Below, in pieces: positions 1-9,318 of a stretch of 64,000 nt of DNA; the first letter of the stretch is position 1, and the number at the start of each line of letters is the position of its first letter. This DNA is from Candidatus Methylacidiphilum fumarolicum. Its GTDB lineage: Bacteria; Verrucomicrobiota; Verrucomicrobiia; Methylacidiphilales; Methylacidiphilaceae. The stretch is taken from positions 2,046,001 through 2,110,000 of the forward strand of contig NZ_OX458932.1 in NCBI RefSeq assembly GCF_949774925.1, written 5' to 3'. A program made the position numbers and the translations under genes. Below the pieces are notes generated by a model. The model was given only the letters and a program-made list of their open reading frames with translations, did not search any database and was not told the DNA's origin.

Positions 1-345
1 ACAATCAATGGATTGTTAAAGTTGGTGACACCTTGGAAACTGGTTCCATATATCGGTATGGGTGTTGGTGGTTACTACCTGTCTGCTAGTAATATTAGTC
101 AGAGTGTTGCGGGTCACGGGATTGTTAATGGTGCTAGCACTACTGACGGTGGGTTTGTCTTTACTCCAATAGCTGGTGCGGAATATTATTTTACAAGAGA
201 ACTCAGTTTGTTCGTGGAATTTAAGTTCCTCTACATGAACAATCCGGTTCTTAATTACGGGACTTCATTGGGTAATGAGTCCATGCACTTTGGGAACATG
301 CTGAACTATATTGGAGTGCTTGGTGCTAAATACGTGTTTTGGTAA
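1..345 (+). CDS. Outer-membrane beta-barrel protein, C-terminal part
   Basis: The reading frame is open from the first base, so the gene begins outside the window and only about the last 114 codons are seen. The protein alternates polar and hydrophobic residues in short strands rich in Gly, Tyr and Phe (YIGMGVGGYYL, AEYYFTRELSLFVEFKFLY) and ends in the aromatic pair FW, the usual C-terminal signal for insertion by the BAM machinery. This is what the last strands of an OmpA/opacity-type 8-stranded barrel look like. The exact family and any ligand cannot be told from this piece. A strong terminator follows within 25 bases, so the gene ends its transcription unit. Confidence 0.7.
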   Translation, partial: TINGLLKLVTPWKLVPYIGMGVGGYYLSASNISQSVAGHGIVNGASTTDGGFVFTPIAGAEYYFTRELSLFVEFKFLYMNNPVLNYGTSLGNESMHFGNMLNYIGVLGAKYVFW

Positions 346-366
346 AATTTAGGAGTGATAATTATA

Positions 367-395
367 GGGCTTCCAATAGGAAGCCCTTTTTTTTT
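367..395 (+). terminator. Rho-independent terminator of the barrel gene
   Basis: An 8-bp perfect GC-rich stem (GGGCTTCC / GGAAGCCC) with a 4-base AATA loop is followed by nine T residues. It lies 21 bases after the stop of the outer-membrane protein gene. The T run serves plus-strand transcription; the convergent gene at 478-1437 ends before it. Confidence 0.9.
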
Positions 396-477
396 ATTCA
401 TTAATAATAATACAGAATTGACAAAGGCTAATATACACTGGAAAAAGGTGCTAAATAGCCAAGAGAAAAAAGACTGG

Positions 478-1437
478 TTAAATGATGAGAACAATTTTGC
501 CAGTCGCTCCCCCTTCCATAATCATTTTATGAGCCAATGCTGCCTGCTCTAATGGAATTTCAGCACGAATGATTGGCCATAAGCTCTTATTTTTCAAGCC
601 TGCTTGTATAGCAGCAAATATGGCTTTTCTTTGAGAAGAGCTTGCAAGAAAAAGATTTACACCAATGACAGAAACCTCTTTTCTTAAGATATTTCGTGGA
701 TCGATTTCAATTTTTCCACGGCTTCCAATAACAAGAATTTTACCATAGTTCGCTAAAAGAGAAAAATCGTTCTCAAGGTTTTTATTCGCAAGCATCTCTA
801 GAATGATATCGATTCCTTGATTTTGGGTATATTCTAAAATTTTGTTAACATACCCTTCTTCTCCATGATTAAAGACCTTCTCAGCCCCCACATCGAGAAC
901 TAGTTCTTTGCCTTTTGCTGTTCCTGCTGTAGCCAAGACTCGAAGCCCACGACTTTTGGCCCATTGTACAGCCGCTATTCCAACCCCACCACTAGCCCCA
1001 TGAACAAGAACTGTTTGCCCAGCTTCTGCACCAGCGCATTGGAACAATGCATGATAGGCAGTCGCATAAGGACTTCCAATGGCAGCCCCTTGTGAAAAAG
1101 AAAAACCTTGAGGAAGTTCAAAGACGCGATCTTCAGGACAAACAATGTATTGTGCATAACTGCCTAAGACTCCTTGAAAGAAAACGGTTTGACCTTTATG
1201 AAACTTTGACACTCCTTCGCCGACTTCTTCAATAATACCGGCTCCATCGATACCTGGTATAAAAGGAAGATTTGATTGGTAACCAAAACTACCAGCCCTT
1301 AAATAGGTATCTACAGGATTGACTCCAGCTGCTTTAACTGCTATCAGGACCGAGGCCGGCCGTAGCTGAGGAATGAGAGTTTCTTTCAATTCAAGAACTT
1401 CAGGGCCCCCAAAATGTGAGACAAGGATGGCTTTCAT
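478..1437 (-). CDS. NADPH:quinone oxidoreductase-like MDR dehydrogenase
   Basis: A 319-residue medium-chain dehydrogenase/reductase of the zeta-crystallin/QOR type. The N-terminal GroES-like fold carries AGVNPVD (residues 37-43), and the Rossmann domain has the NADPH-binding loop GASGGVG (147-153). The Cys cluster of the structural zinc in true alcohol dehydrogenases is absent, which favours a zinc-free quinone or enone reductase. Such enzymes reduce quinones or alpha,beta-unsaturated carbonyls with NADPH in the cytosol. It lies 41 bases after thiE on the same strand, so it may be the last gene of an accC-thiE transcript, although no functional link is evident. The natural electron acceptor cannot be read from the sequence. 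Confidence 0.85.
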   Translation of the reverse strand: MKAILVSHFGGPEVLELKETLIPQLRPASVLIAVKAAGVNPVDTYLRAGSFGYQSNLPFIPGIDGAGIIEEVGEGVSKFHKGQTVFFQGVLGSYAQYIVCPEDRVFELPQGFSFSQGAAIGSPYATAYHALFQCAGAEAGQTVLVHGASGGVGIAAVQWAKSRGLRVLATAGTAKGKELVLDVGAEKVFNHGEEGYVNKILEYTQNQGIDIILEMLANKNLENDFSLLANYGKILVIGSRGKIEIDPRNILRKEVSVIGVNLFLASSSQRKAIFAAIQAGLKNKSLWPIIRAEIPLEQAALAHKMIMEGGATGKIVLII

Positions 1438-1478
1438 GATTTATCCACTGTAACATAAAATGGTCAAACCCACTATTT

Positions 1479-2147
1479 CTAATTGGCTAGAAGACCTTTT
1501 AAAGACAAAAGATTTCTCATTTGCCGACAAAATTCTGGAATATCCTTAGCGCCTAAAAGAGCAGAAACCATGACTATTCGATCAGCTCCAGCAGACAAAA
1601 CCAAAGAAATATTTTCTTTATTTATCCCTCCGATGAAAAAGACCGGTTTTTTAATCCTCTCTTTGATCGTAGCTATCGATTCGATCCCAACAGGAAGATA
1701 ATCAGGCTTGGTTGGTGTTTTAAAAATAGGTCCAAAGGCTATATAATCTACTGGCTCTTGGGCAGCAGCTAGAGCTTGAGAGAGAGTATGAGTCGATTTC
1801 CCGATTAAGAACTCCTCACTCAAGTATTTCCTTGCCTGTTCAATTGGCATATCCTCTTGACCCAAATGCACTCCATCGGCCCCTATTTCCAAAGCTATAT
1901 CCGGATAATCGTTGATTATAAAAAGAATCTCTTTCTCCACTAAGCTCGATTGTATTTCTCGGGCAAGTTCTGCGATTTTCCTTTTTTCTAGATTTTTTGC
2001 TCGAAGCTGTAAAATATCCACCCTCCCTTCAGCAAGTTGTTCACTATAAGCTTTTAGCTTTTCAGCAGGAACATATCCCAGATCCAAAATCCCATAAAAT
2101 CGCGCCTGACTTAAAAGAAATTTTTTTTTTAAATTGTCCAGTTTCAT
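1479..2147 (-). CDS. thiE: Thiamine-phosphate synthase
   Basis: ThiE joins the pyrimidine diphosphate (HMP-PP) and the thiazole phosphate to give thiamine monophosphate. At 222 residues it has the usual length. Family motifs are in order: QLRAK (47-51), the ND pair (79-80), GADGVHLGQEDM (89-100), GKSTH (116-120), GPIFKTPTK (139-147) and a late FIGGI phosphate-binding loop. The start lies 11 bases after the accC stop, so translation and transcription with accC are likely shared. No THI-box riboswitch was seen upstream of accC or in the 11-base gap. Confidence 0.93.
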   Translation of the reverse strand: MKLDNLKKKFLLSQARFYGILDLGYVPAEKLKAYSEQLAEGRVDILQLRAKNLEKRKIAELAREIQSSLVEKEILFIINDYPDIALEIGADGVHLGQEDMPIEQARKYLSEEFLIGKSTHTLSQALAAAQEPVDYIAFGPIFKTPTKPDYLPVGIESIATIKERIKKPVFFIGGINKENISLVLSAGADRIVMVSALLGAKDIPEFCRQMRNLLSLKGLLAN

Positions 2148-2158
2148 TCAATCCTTCA

Positions 2159-3520
2159 TTACTCATCCAGAGATTTTTTTGCAGCCAGAATTTTGTTTAT
2201 AAGATTGGTCGTATAATCGCCCCTTTTGAAATCTGTATTTTGAAAAACAGACTTGCCTATTGGAATGGTGGTTTTAACCCCTTCAATAATTGTTTCATTT
2301 AATGCTCTGTTCATCCGAGCGATTGCTTCATCCCTGGAATTGCCAATAGCTATAATTTTGGCAAGCATAGAGTCATAATAGGGAGAAATTTCAATTCCTT
2401 GATAAAGATGAGAATCGACACGGATGCCAGGTCCACCAGGAAGATGTAGGAAATCTATTTTGCCTGCACTTGGCCGAAAGTCTTGCAGGCCATCCTCTGA
2501 ATTAACCCGAAACTCTATAGCATGTTTTTTAGGTTCGAGTTCTTCCCATTCTTTGCTTATAGAATAACCTGCAGCTACAAGGATCTGTTCTTTGACTAGA
2601 TCGACACCATAGACTTCTTCGGTCACTGGATGTTCCACCTGTATCCTGCAATTCATTTCAATGAAATAAAAATTACCGGCTTTATCTACTAGATATTCTA
2701 CTGTTCCTACTCCTTCATAATCGACTGATTCAGCAAGTCGGATGCTTGTCTTGCCCATTCTTTTTCTTAAGGCTGGATCCATAATAGGGGATGGAGATTC
2801 TTCGACAAGCTTTTGATTTCTTCGCTGAATGGAACAATCCCGTTCTCCAACATGAACAATTTTTCCTTTAGTATCAGCTAAGATTTGAAATTCTACATGT
2901 CGTGGGTCTTCAATCAACTTTTCAATGTATAAGCTCCCATCTCCAAAAGATTTCTCCGCCTCAAGCTTCGCAGCGACAAACCCCTGAACTAAACTTACAT
3001 CGTTATGAGCTATCCGCATGCCTCTTCCCCCTCCTCCTGCAACTGCTTTAATAATAACCGGATAGCCAATCTGATGGCTAATTTTCAAAGCTTCCTTTTC
3101 TGACTCCACAATGCCATCACTACCCGGTGCCACAGGCACGCCCACTTTTCTTGCATGAAACCGAGCCATGGCCTTATTCCCCATCTTCTTCAGCGTTGTT
3201 GCCTTTGGGCCAATGAATTTGATATTACAGTTGGCACAAATTTCAGCAAAATGAGGGTTTTCAGCTAAGAAACCGTATCCTGGATGAATCGCATCGACAT
3301 CCCCTATTTCTGCTGCACTGATAATCCTATCCATCCTCAAATAACTTTCCGTTGAAGGCCCACTGCCAATACATATCGCTTCATCTGCCTGTTGAACATG
3401 CAAGGATTTCTCATCAGCTTCTGAATAGACAGCTAGTGTTTTTATACCCAGATCACGACAAGCTCGGATGATTCTCAATGCTATTTCACCGCGGTTGGCA
3501 ATTAAGATCTTGTTGAACAT
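2159..3520 (-). CDS. accC: Biotin carboxylase subunit of acetyl-CoA carboxylase
   Basis: This 453-residue ATP-grasp enzyme carboxylates biotin on the carrier protein AccB, the first half-reaction of malonyl-CoA formation for fatty-acid synthesis. It opens with the typical FNKILIANRGEIALRI, has the glycine-rich ATP lid GGGGRGMR near residue 165, and carries the metal/ATP and bicarbonate segment EMNCRIQVEHPVTEEVYGVD near 290-310. Length matches the family (about 450). It heads a minus-strand run with thiE and the oxidoreductase. accB is not next to it, so the gene is separated from its usual partner. A stand-alone PycA/PccA-type subunit is possible but the short length fits AccC. Confidence 0.93.
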   Translation of the reverse strand: MFNKILIANRGEIALRIIRACRDLGIKTLAVYSEADEKSLHVQQADEAICIGSGPSTESYLRMDRIISAAEIGDVDAIHPGYGFLAENPHFAEICANCNIKFIGPKATTLKKMGNKAMARFHARKVGVPVAPGSDGIVESEKEALKISHQIGYPVIIKAVAGGGGRGMRIAHNDVSLVQGFVAAKLEAEKSFGDGSLYIEKLIEDPRHVEFQILADTKGKIVHVGERDCSIQRRNQKLVEESPSPIMDPALRKRMGKTSIRLAESVDYEGVGTVEYLVDKAGNFYFIEMNCRIQVEHPVTEEVYGVDLVKEQILVAAGYSISKEWEELEPKKHAIEFRVNSEDGLQDFRPSAGKIDFLHLPGGPGIRVDSHLYQGIEISPYYDSMLAKIIAIGNSRDEAIARMNRALNETIIEGVKTTIPIGKSVFQNTDFKRGDYTTNLINKILAAKKSLDE

Positions 3521-4280
3521 TGTTGGATCCTATCTCTATAGGAAAAGGAACAGATTAATTTTACCTGAAATATTTATTTCGAGCAAAAACCAATGCTAAT
3601 AAAAGAAAAAAACAAGATCAAGATTCAAAAGAATTTTTTTTATATTTTTAGCAAGTTGTTTCCAATCATAATAAAACTAAAATACTTTAAGACACTCAAA
3701 TCTGATAGAAGCTATTAAAATTAGTCTCATTTTATGGATGTATGCTACGTTTCTCTAAGCTAGGTTATTCTTGAGGCTATCCTCTCCATCGGTCAAGTTT
3801 TCCAGACAGAGCCTTTGGCTTGACTAATGATGAAGGCCGTCCTATTCCCCTGTTTCTTGCCCCACAATGTCCTGTTTGAGGACGGTTCATGGGTTTCCTC
3901 GGCACCTGTTACCCCAGCAGGAATGAGCGACCATTGTGGTAAACTCTCCGCAAAGAAGCCGGGAAGAAGTTGTCTTGAGACACTTCTCGAAGCGACTGAG
4001 TTCAAGATTTGGTGGCAAAGCAAGCAGCAACTGAAGGGGATCCAATTCTCCGCTTAACTCAAACCACTGTCCGCCCTATCCCTCCCAGTGTATTTCCGAA
4101 ATAGCACGCACTCGGACAAGCATTGGTCGAGTGAGCGGCTTGCATCGGTACTTTGTTACAGGCACTTAATAGTAGGGAAGCATGTCAACGCACTGGACCT
4201 ATCATTGCACTAAATGGCCACTGTCCAGCGTTGTCACATGAGGATTGCCCCACCAGCTGGTCTTCTTGTTCTAGGTCCTG
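3521..4280. other. Intergenic region upstream of accC and the tnpB relic
   Basis: About 270 AT-rich bases directly upstream of accC probably hold its promoter; no convincing -35/-10 pair was singled out. From about 3790 the composition becomes GC-richer and continuous with the decayed tnpB at 4289. Short open frames exist on both strands (3793-4057), but none resembles a known protein. The stretch may be the left part of the same element, for example a lost tnpA, but I could not recognise one. Confidence 0.4.
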
Positions 4281-4288
4281 TTGAGCGC

Positions 4289-5532
4289 CAGGTTCCCTAC
4301 CGGTTCTATCCTTACAAGACCGTCCAGGAGGAGCTTTTCGGACTCGCTGGGGGTTCTTTCCTCAATCAATGCACCTCTACCCAGATACGCTCAAGAGACT
4401 GGATCTCGCCTTCTAGTCGTTCTTCCGCCGCTTGCGACAAGGCGAAAAGCTCGGATTTCCCCGCTTCCAGCAAGCAGGACGATTCAGCGGCTTCGGCTTC
4501 CAGCAGCACGAAGGCGACCGGCAGCTGCTCGCTAGAGATCGAAGCGCTCACCGGAAGCTTCGTCTCTCCAGCAGTGAGCAGAGCCCGATCCGGGACAAGG
4601 CCCCTACTCCCAGGGAACTCAGTTGAGGCGAGATCTTCCTTTCCGGAGGCAAATGTCATGCACTGGTCACGATGCACTGCCGGCCGTTGCCGAAAACATG
4701 GAGCGGGCGCTAAGGCTTTTGAGCTGAGCACGGAGCGGTTCCTAACCAGTGCTAGGTTGGAGCCGGGGAAAAGCGAGCCAGTCGTTTCCGAGGGCACCAA
4801 TCCGCGGCATTTGTGCATGACGTACAAGAAGCTTAAGAAGGCAAGGGAGAACGGTCTTCTGCAAGATGGAGGCGGCGATAGAAAGGCACGGGAAACGGAA
4901 GGGATTTCAAGTATCCAAGAGGCTGCGCAAGGAGTACGGGCTGATCACACGAAAGGACGCCATGATGGCGAATGTCAGGAAGGATTCCCTGCACAAGCAG
5001 AGCGCCGCGATGGGAGGGACACAGCAGACTGTTGATCACGGGAGAGCTGAAGCCGAAAAGGATGGGGGCTTCAACCAGAGGCAGCCTAAAAAAGCCAAAG
5101 AAACTGGTTCAGCAAAAAGCCGGATAGAATCGAGAGAGGTTGGACGTATCGTTCGAAGCTTTCGGGGCAATGGTCGGATACAAAGCGGAAGAAGCTGGTA
5201 TCGGACAGCTGGAAGCACGGGAGAGAAAGTTGAAACCAATCCAGTTATGCCACAGGTGCAGCAGTATTGTGAAAAAGACCTTGGGCGACCGGTGGCATGA
5301 GTGCGTCTGCGGGGCATCCTGCCAACGAGACGTGAACTCGACGCTTGAGGCTCCTCCATTGTGCCTTGATGAAATGGAAGAAGGAGCAGCGCTTCGCCCT
5401 TCCGGGGCCGAAGGTTGTTGGATTTGGAAAGGAATAGTCGAGAACCGATCCATACGTGAAGTGGTGCAGCTCTGGACTGATGGAACCTCGGCTAGAAGCC
5501 AAGAAGTCCGGGAGCCGAAGAAACTCTGGTGA
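4289..5532 (+). pseudogene. Decayed IS200/IS605-type tnpB (TnpB nuclease relic)
   Basis: TnpB signatures occur in the right order but in different frames, so the gene is broken by several frameshifts. The N-terminal RQVPYRFYPYKTVQEEL matches the usual start of TnpB. Next come DTLKRLDLAF and FFRRLRQGEKLGFPRF (4393-4470, with an in-frame stop), then ANVRKDSLHK (about 4970-5000), and finally the zinc-ribbon CHRCSSIV / CVCG / QRDVNST near 5240-5345. The last motif normally reads DRDVNAA, so a catalytic RuvC aspartate appears to be lost. TnpB is an RNA-guided nuclease encoded by IS605/IS607 elements. The high GC relative to the neighbours supports an outside origin. Long open frames here on both strands are by-products of GC richness. 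Confidence 0.75.
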
Positions 5533-5638
5533 AACTGCCTATTGTGAAGTGGAAAACTCTTGTTCCTGAGTCGTCAGGCTTGGATGAAGAAGTTCATAAT
5601 CAGAACCGGGGTTGCTCCCTTTAAGATTTTTTCTTTTA

Positions 5639-6250
5639 CTAAGAAAGGTCTTCTAATTCTTCACCTACCTGGAATCGAACAAAACGGCGGATGACAATGT
5701 TTTCGCCAATCTGAGCAATGCGCTGATAAAGTAAATCATTAATAGTGATGCTGGGATCCTTAACGAACGGTTGCTCCAGCAGACAGTTATCAATAAAAAA
5801 CTTTTCCAGCTTCTCTTGAATAATCCGATCCATATTTTCGTCATTCTCAAGTTTCAAGGTGCTAATAATCTTGTTTTTTTCAGAATCTAGGATCGCTTTG
5901 GGGACATCGTTCTTGGAGATGAACTTGGGATTGGCCGCCGCAATTTGAATAGCAATCTCTTTAACAAATTCTTTGAAAGCTGGAGTGCGAGCAACAAAAT
6001 CAGTTTCACAGTTTACTTCTACTAAGACTCCTATTTTATCGCCAGCATGAATATAGGAAGCAATTACCCCCTCAGGGGTCTGTCTTTCAGATTTCTTCTT
6101 TGCTTTGGCCATCCCTTGCTGACGAAGCCATTTTTCAGCCTCTTCTATGCTCCCTCCCGAAGCTTCTAAAGCCTTTTTACACTCCATAATGCCGGCTCCA
6201 GTTTTTTCGCGAAGCTCTTTGACTAAATGGGCAGAAATCACATTGCTCAT
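5639..6250 (-). CDS. tsf: Elongation factor Ts
   Basis: EF-Ts exchanges GDP for GTP on EF-Tu. The N-terminal UBA-like module LREKTGAGIMECKKAL and the TDFVAR motif that contacts EF-Tu are present. The start is placed at 6250 (MSNVISAH) because an AAGGAG ribosome site sits 5 bases upstream; an in-frame codon at 6289 would add 13 unrelated residues. The resulting 203-residue protein is the short form seen, for example, in Thermus, with a single core subdomain rather than the 280-residue enterobacterial form. rpsB lies 102 bases upstream on the same strand, the classic rpsB-tsf pair. Confidence 0.95.
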   Translation of the reverse strand: MSNVISAHLVKELREKTGAGIMECKKALEASGGSIEEAEKWLRQQGMAKAKKKSERQTPEGVIASYIHAGDKIGVLVEVNCETDFVARTPAFKEFVKEIAIQIAAANPKFISKNDVPKAILDSEKNKIISTLKLENDENMDRIIQEKLEKFFIDNCLLEQPFVKDPSITINDLLYQRIAQIGENIVIRRFVRFQVGEELEDLS

Positions 6251-6352
6251 ATATCTCCTTCCATTAACAACCCCAAAAATTGAAATCAAACAACAAGAAT
6301 TGGAGAAAGCTTTATTTAATATTGTTGTTCTTATTATTAAATCATTTGGAAC

Positions 6353-7099
6353 TTAATTAGTCGACAAAATCGCTGCCTCAGAAGTTATATTGCCGGCATT
6401 TTCTACAGGAAGTGAAAACCCCCCTTCCTTTTTCCCTTCTATTATGGCATTACCAATTTCTTCCAAAATAGTTCGAATAGAACGGATAGAATCATCATTG
6501 GCAGGAATTGGATAATCGATATTTTCAGGATTTCCATTGGTATCAACAATAGCAACTATAGGTATATCCAATTTTCTTGCCTCGGATACCGCAATCTCTT
6601 CCTTTACAACATCGACAATAACGATTGCCGCAGGAAGCCTTTCCATATCTTTGATTCCATCCAAGCTTCGATGAAGCTTAGCGTTCTCTCTTCTCAATTT
6701 GGCTACTTCTTTTTTAGGGAGCCTTTCCATCGTGCCGCTGGCTTCAAGTTGATCTATCCACTTCATACGCGCAATTGATTTGCGGATAGTTACCATATTT
6801 GTCAATGTTCCTCCAAGCCATCGATAATTCACATAAAAAGACCCGCTTTTCTTAGCTATCTCCTCAATAAGACCTTGGGCTTGGCGTTTACATCCAACAA
6901 ACAGAACCTTCCCCCCTTCAATTGATGTTTTTTTCAAAAAATCGGCGGCTCTCTTTAAACATTCCATTGTTTTATTGGGGTTTATCAAATGAATTCCCCC
7001 TTTCAGTCCGAGTAAAAAGGGAGCCATTTTGGGATTCCAACGGTCTTTCCTATGACCAAAATATGTTCCAGACTTTATAAGATCTTCTAATTCTACCAT
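6353..7099 (-). CDS. rpsB: 30S ribosomal protein S2
   Basis: This 248-residue protein has the S2 signatures GTYFGHRKDRWNPKM near the start, the central FVGCKRQAQGLIEEIAKKSG followed by YRWLGGTLTNM, and the C-terminal PIVAIVDTNGNPENIDYPIPANDD. S2 binds late on the small-subunit head-platform junction and helps recruit S1. It is first in the rpsB-tsf unit; the shared promoter should lie in the AT-rich stretch after 7099. Confidence 0.97.
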   Translation of the reverse strand: MVELEDLIKSGTYFGHRKDRWNPKMAPFLLGLKGGIHLINPNKTMECLKRAADFLKKTSIEGGKVLFVGCKRQAQGLIEEIAKKSGSFYVNYRWLGGTLTNMVTIRKSIARMKWIDQLEASGTMERLPKKEVAKLRRENAKLHRSLDGIKDMERLPAAIVIVDVVKEEIAVSEARKLDIPIVAIVDTNGNPENIDYPIPANDDSIRSIRTILEEIGNAIIEGKKEGGFSLPVENAGNITSEAAILSTN

Positions 7100-7494
7100 T
7101 TTTATTTATCGTTATGATTAAATTTTTTATTTTACTTTTAACCTTCTTCATTAGCAACAATTAATTTTGTCGCTAATGATAGAACTAAAAAAAGAGGCTA
7201 CACGGGCTTTTATTCAGATATCCTAGAGGATTTTATTACCCGTAGTCGACAGGGATTGTTTCCTTATCCCTACTCCTCTTATTCCTCTGGCAATTGATAC
7301 GGTACTGGTAGTCAAAACAGATGTCAAGGAATTTGCCAAAGCTTTGAGTTTTATCAATAAAATTTCCTCCTGCCTTACGATCTCACTTATTTGCCATGAG
7401 ACTCACGCTGGAATAGAAGAGCTACGCCCAGGAGCTTGGCCTAGCAACCGTGAAGCTCCGAATCGATCTTTGAATTAACCTTGGCAAGAGACTA
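7100..7494. other. Intergenic region with possible coding debris
   Basis: The first 80 or so AT-rich bases probably carry the rpsB promoter. Between about 7231 and 7479 one plus-strand frame stays open for some 80 codons (it includes AIDTVLVVKTDVKEFAKAL), preceded by an in-frame stop. It has no ribosome site or start codon of its own and I recognise no family, so it is at best a remnant. Confidence 0.35.
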
Positions 7495-8120
7495 TCCATT
7501 CCGTCAGATCTCTTTATTTCTGTTCGTCAGCCGAAACAAAGCTAATTTCCTGCTTCCTCGAAGGTCGTCTCTTTGTCTTGGTTGAGAAGGACCACTTCCA
7601 CGTTTTTTTTGCCCGTAGGTGGCGAATACCAGTTCCGTACCAAAGCACAACAGCCAGTTCTTGTGGAGGATGACCAGCCACTTAATCTTGCCTCCGATGC
7701 CAGCATCGAGCAGCCGCTTAAGGCTCCTCGTGTGAGATTACATGCCGGACCCTACCTCCGCGACGCCTCAAACGTCCAGCCCTGGCAGGCACAGAATAGC
7801 TCAAGCACCTATTTCTGCCCTTCCAGCTCGTCCTTCTAATCAGAGCTGGAAACACGGACATAGGCAAGGCACGCCCGTTGGCTTCGGCTTCGGCACGAAA
7901 TAGCTCTGGGCGCAACCGCGGATGATCGTAGGGTAAGCGTCCCCTTGCGTGCAGGCATGAGGCAAAAGCTTGCCCTCGCGTCCCCATCGCCGCAGCATTT
8001 GAGCAGAACCCCCAGGAACTTGGGCGATCTCTTGAAAGCTGACTATCTTGCGAGACAGGTTCAAAACATACACAGTGCTGCGCAAGAAGGTGCAATTGCT
8101 ATGGAAACTGTTCAAACCCT
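7495..8120 (-). mobile_element. IS607-type element relic, tnpA only (copy A)
   Basis: On the minus strand, pieces of the IS607 serine-recombinase TnpA occur in order but in different frames. The MerR-like DNA-binding module reads QMLRRWGREGKLLP (about 8000). The recombinase core reads LKRLLDAGIGGKIKWLVILH and FGTELVFAT (about 7735-7620), then NVEVVLLNQDKETTFEE. No tnpB follows. Instead the sequence jumps to about 70 bases that match the right end of the relic at 58712-59881 (the AAATTAGCTTTGTTTCGGCT block). The left ends of the two copies also match (GGTTTGAACAGTT). The element is therefore an internally deleted, frameshifted copy and cannot move by itself. Confidence 0.75.
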
Positions 8121-8296
8121 AATAAATACCTAGCTCGCAAAAAAAAGATATTTCGACAAGCTCATGAAGCAAAAGCACCTATCATTTTCGCAATTAAAAA
8201 CTTTTTTATCTATAGAGAAAAAAAAAGTTATTGACTCGCTGCTCCAAAATTTCTAGAAAAAAAAGCACGAAATTAAATATTCGAAAGGAGGTGAGA

Positions 8297-9052
8297 GTGC
8301 TGGCTTTTGGGAGAGAATCGATACCCTGCAAATTGCTACTTTCAACTTTCCTATTATTCTTAACCCATTCTCTTTTCGGATATTCGTATAAAGACTATCT
8401 AAAAACTGAAAATCGTGACCATGCCTATCCTTGGCATCGGAATATCGTGACGACTGTTTTTTGGATTGGAGAAGGAAGAACTCCAATCAGCGGAGCTGCT
8501 TGTTCTACCAGCGCATGGGATGTTCACTGGAGAAAAAATTATGGCGGACTTGATGATCCTATTAAACGTGTAGGCTTTCTGCCGCGTCATTTCGCAGCTA
8601 CTTTAAACCCCTTTTATGTGGCTCTTCCTTTCAACGATGTTGCCTATCCAGACTTAGCTAGAAAATGGGTGCCATGGTACAAAATTCCTTCCCCTGAGAA
8701 CCGCTTCGTCTCTCAGTGTAAGGGCCGTTGGGTAGAAATCAGATCAAAAAGTGGAAAAGTTGCCTATGCCCAGTGGGAAGATGTGGGTCCCCTAAGAAGT
8801 GATTTTGCTTCCTATGTCTTTGGTCCAGATAGACCGCATGATCATAATCAAGCTGGATTGGATGTATCACCCGCCGTTAGAGATTATTTAGGATTAAGCG
8901 GTATGAATTTAACGGATTGGAGAATTGTTGATGATTGTCTTGTGCCTCCTGGACCATGGATAAAATATGGGGAACAAGCTATCATCTATTCCGCAATAAA
9001 AGCTAGAGAAAAAGAAGCCTCTTCCCAATGGAGACCTGCTTCTTTTCAATAA
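8297..9052 (+). CDS. Exported double-psi beta-barrel (RlpA-like) protein
   Basis: The GTG at 8297 is taken as start because a perfect AGGAGG lies 5 bases upstream. The upstream in-frame ATG at 8231 has none and would bury the signal peptide. The 251-residue product begins with a basic stretch and the hydrophobic run LLLSTFLLFLTHSLFG, a secretion signal. The mature part has features of double-psi beta-barrels of the RlpA/expansin class: SAACSTSAWD-like and LPFND segments, VEIRSKSGKVAYAQWEDVGPL, and AGLDVSPAVRDYLGL. Such folds bind or cleave peptidoglycan or other polysaccharide. The catalytic aspartate motif of lytic DPBBs cannot be assigned with certainty, so an envelope-binding role is an inference. 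Confidence 0.6.
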   Translation: MLAFGRESIPCKLLLSTFLLFLTHSLFGYSYKDYLKTENRDHAYPWHRNIVTTVFWIGEGRTPISGAACSTSAWDVHWRKNYGGLDDPIKRVGFLPRHFAATLNPFYVALPFNDVAYPDLARKWVPWYKIPSPENRFVSQCKGRWVEIRSKSGKVAYAQWEDVGPLRSDFASYVFGPDRPHDHNQAGLDVSPAVRDYLGLSGMNLTDWRIVDDCLVPPGPWIKYGEQAIIYSAIKAREKEASSQWRPASFQ

Positions 9053-9318
9053 TCAGGAAAAGTTTGATCTAGGAAACCCAAAAGCAGACGTGCAAGTCGT
9101 TTGTTGACTTATGAAAGGGCTCTAGGCCTTTACAGGCCTTAGGACTGAGAAGTCCATTCCAAACAGAAAGGATTTTATGCCTCTTAGGGAAAGGAGAGGG
9201 ACATTGCTTAAGGTCATAAGCTAGACAAAGCTCAGCTGAAGCTATTTTAGCTTCCATTTCTTCACAATTTCTGAGTTGATCCTGGCAAGAAGTTCATGTT
9301 AGGGAATATATTTTCAGA

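Noticed and set aside
1479-3790. Thiamine riboswitch controlling thiE
   Set aside because: The region before accC and the accC-thiE gap lack the conserved THI-box segments.
4214-5035. A 273-codon plus-strand open frame and antisense frames in the same place
   Set aside because: TnpB motifs occur here in several different frames, so the long frame is a chance product of GC-rich decayed DNA and not one protein.
9069-9257. A 62-codon minus-strand frame between the double-psi barrel and exonuclease genes
   Set aside because: No start signal or family resemblance; the composition is that of the surrounding intergenic DNA.
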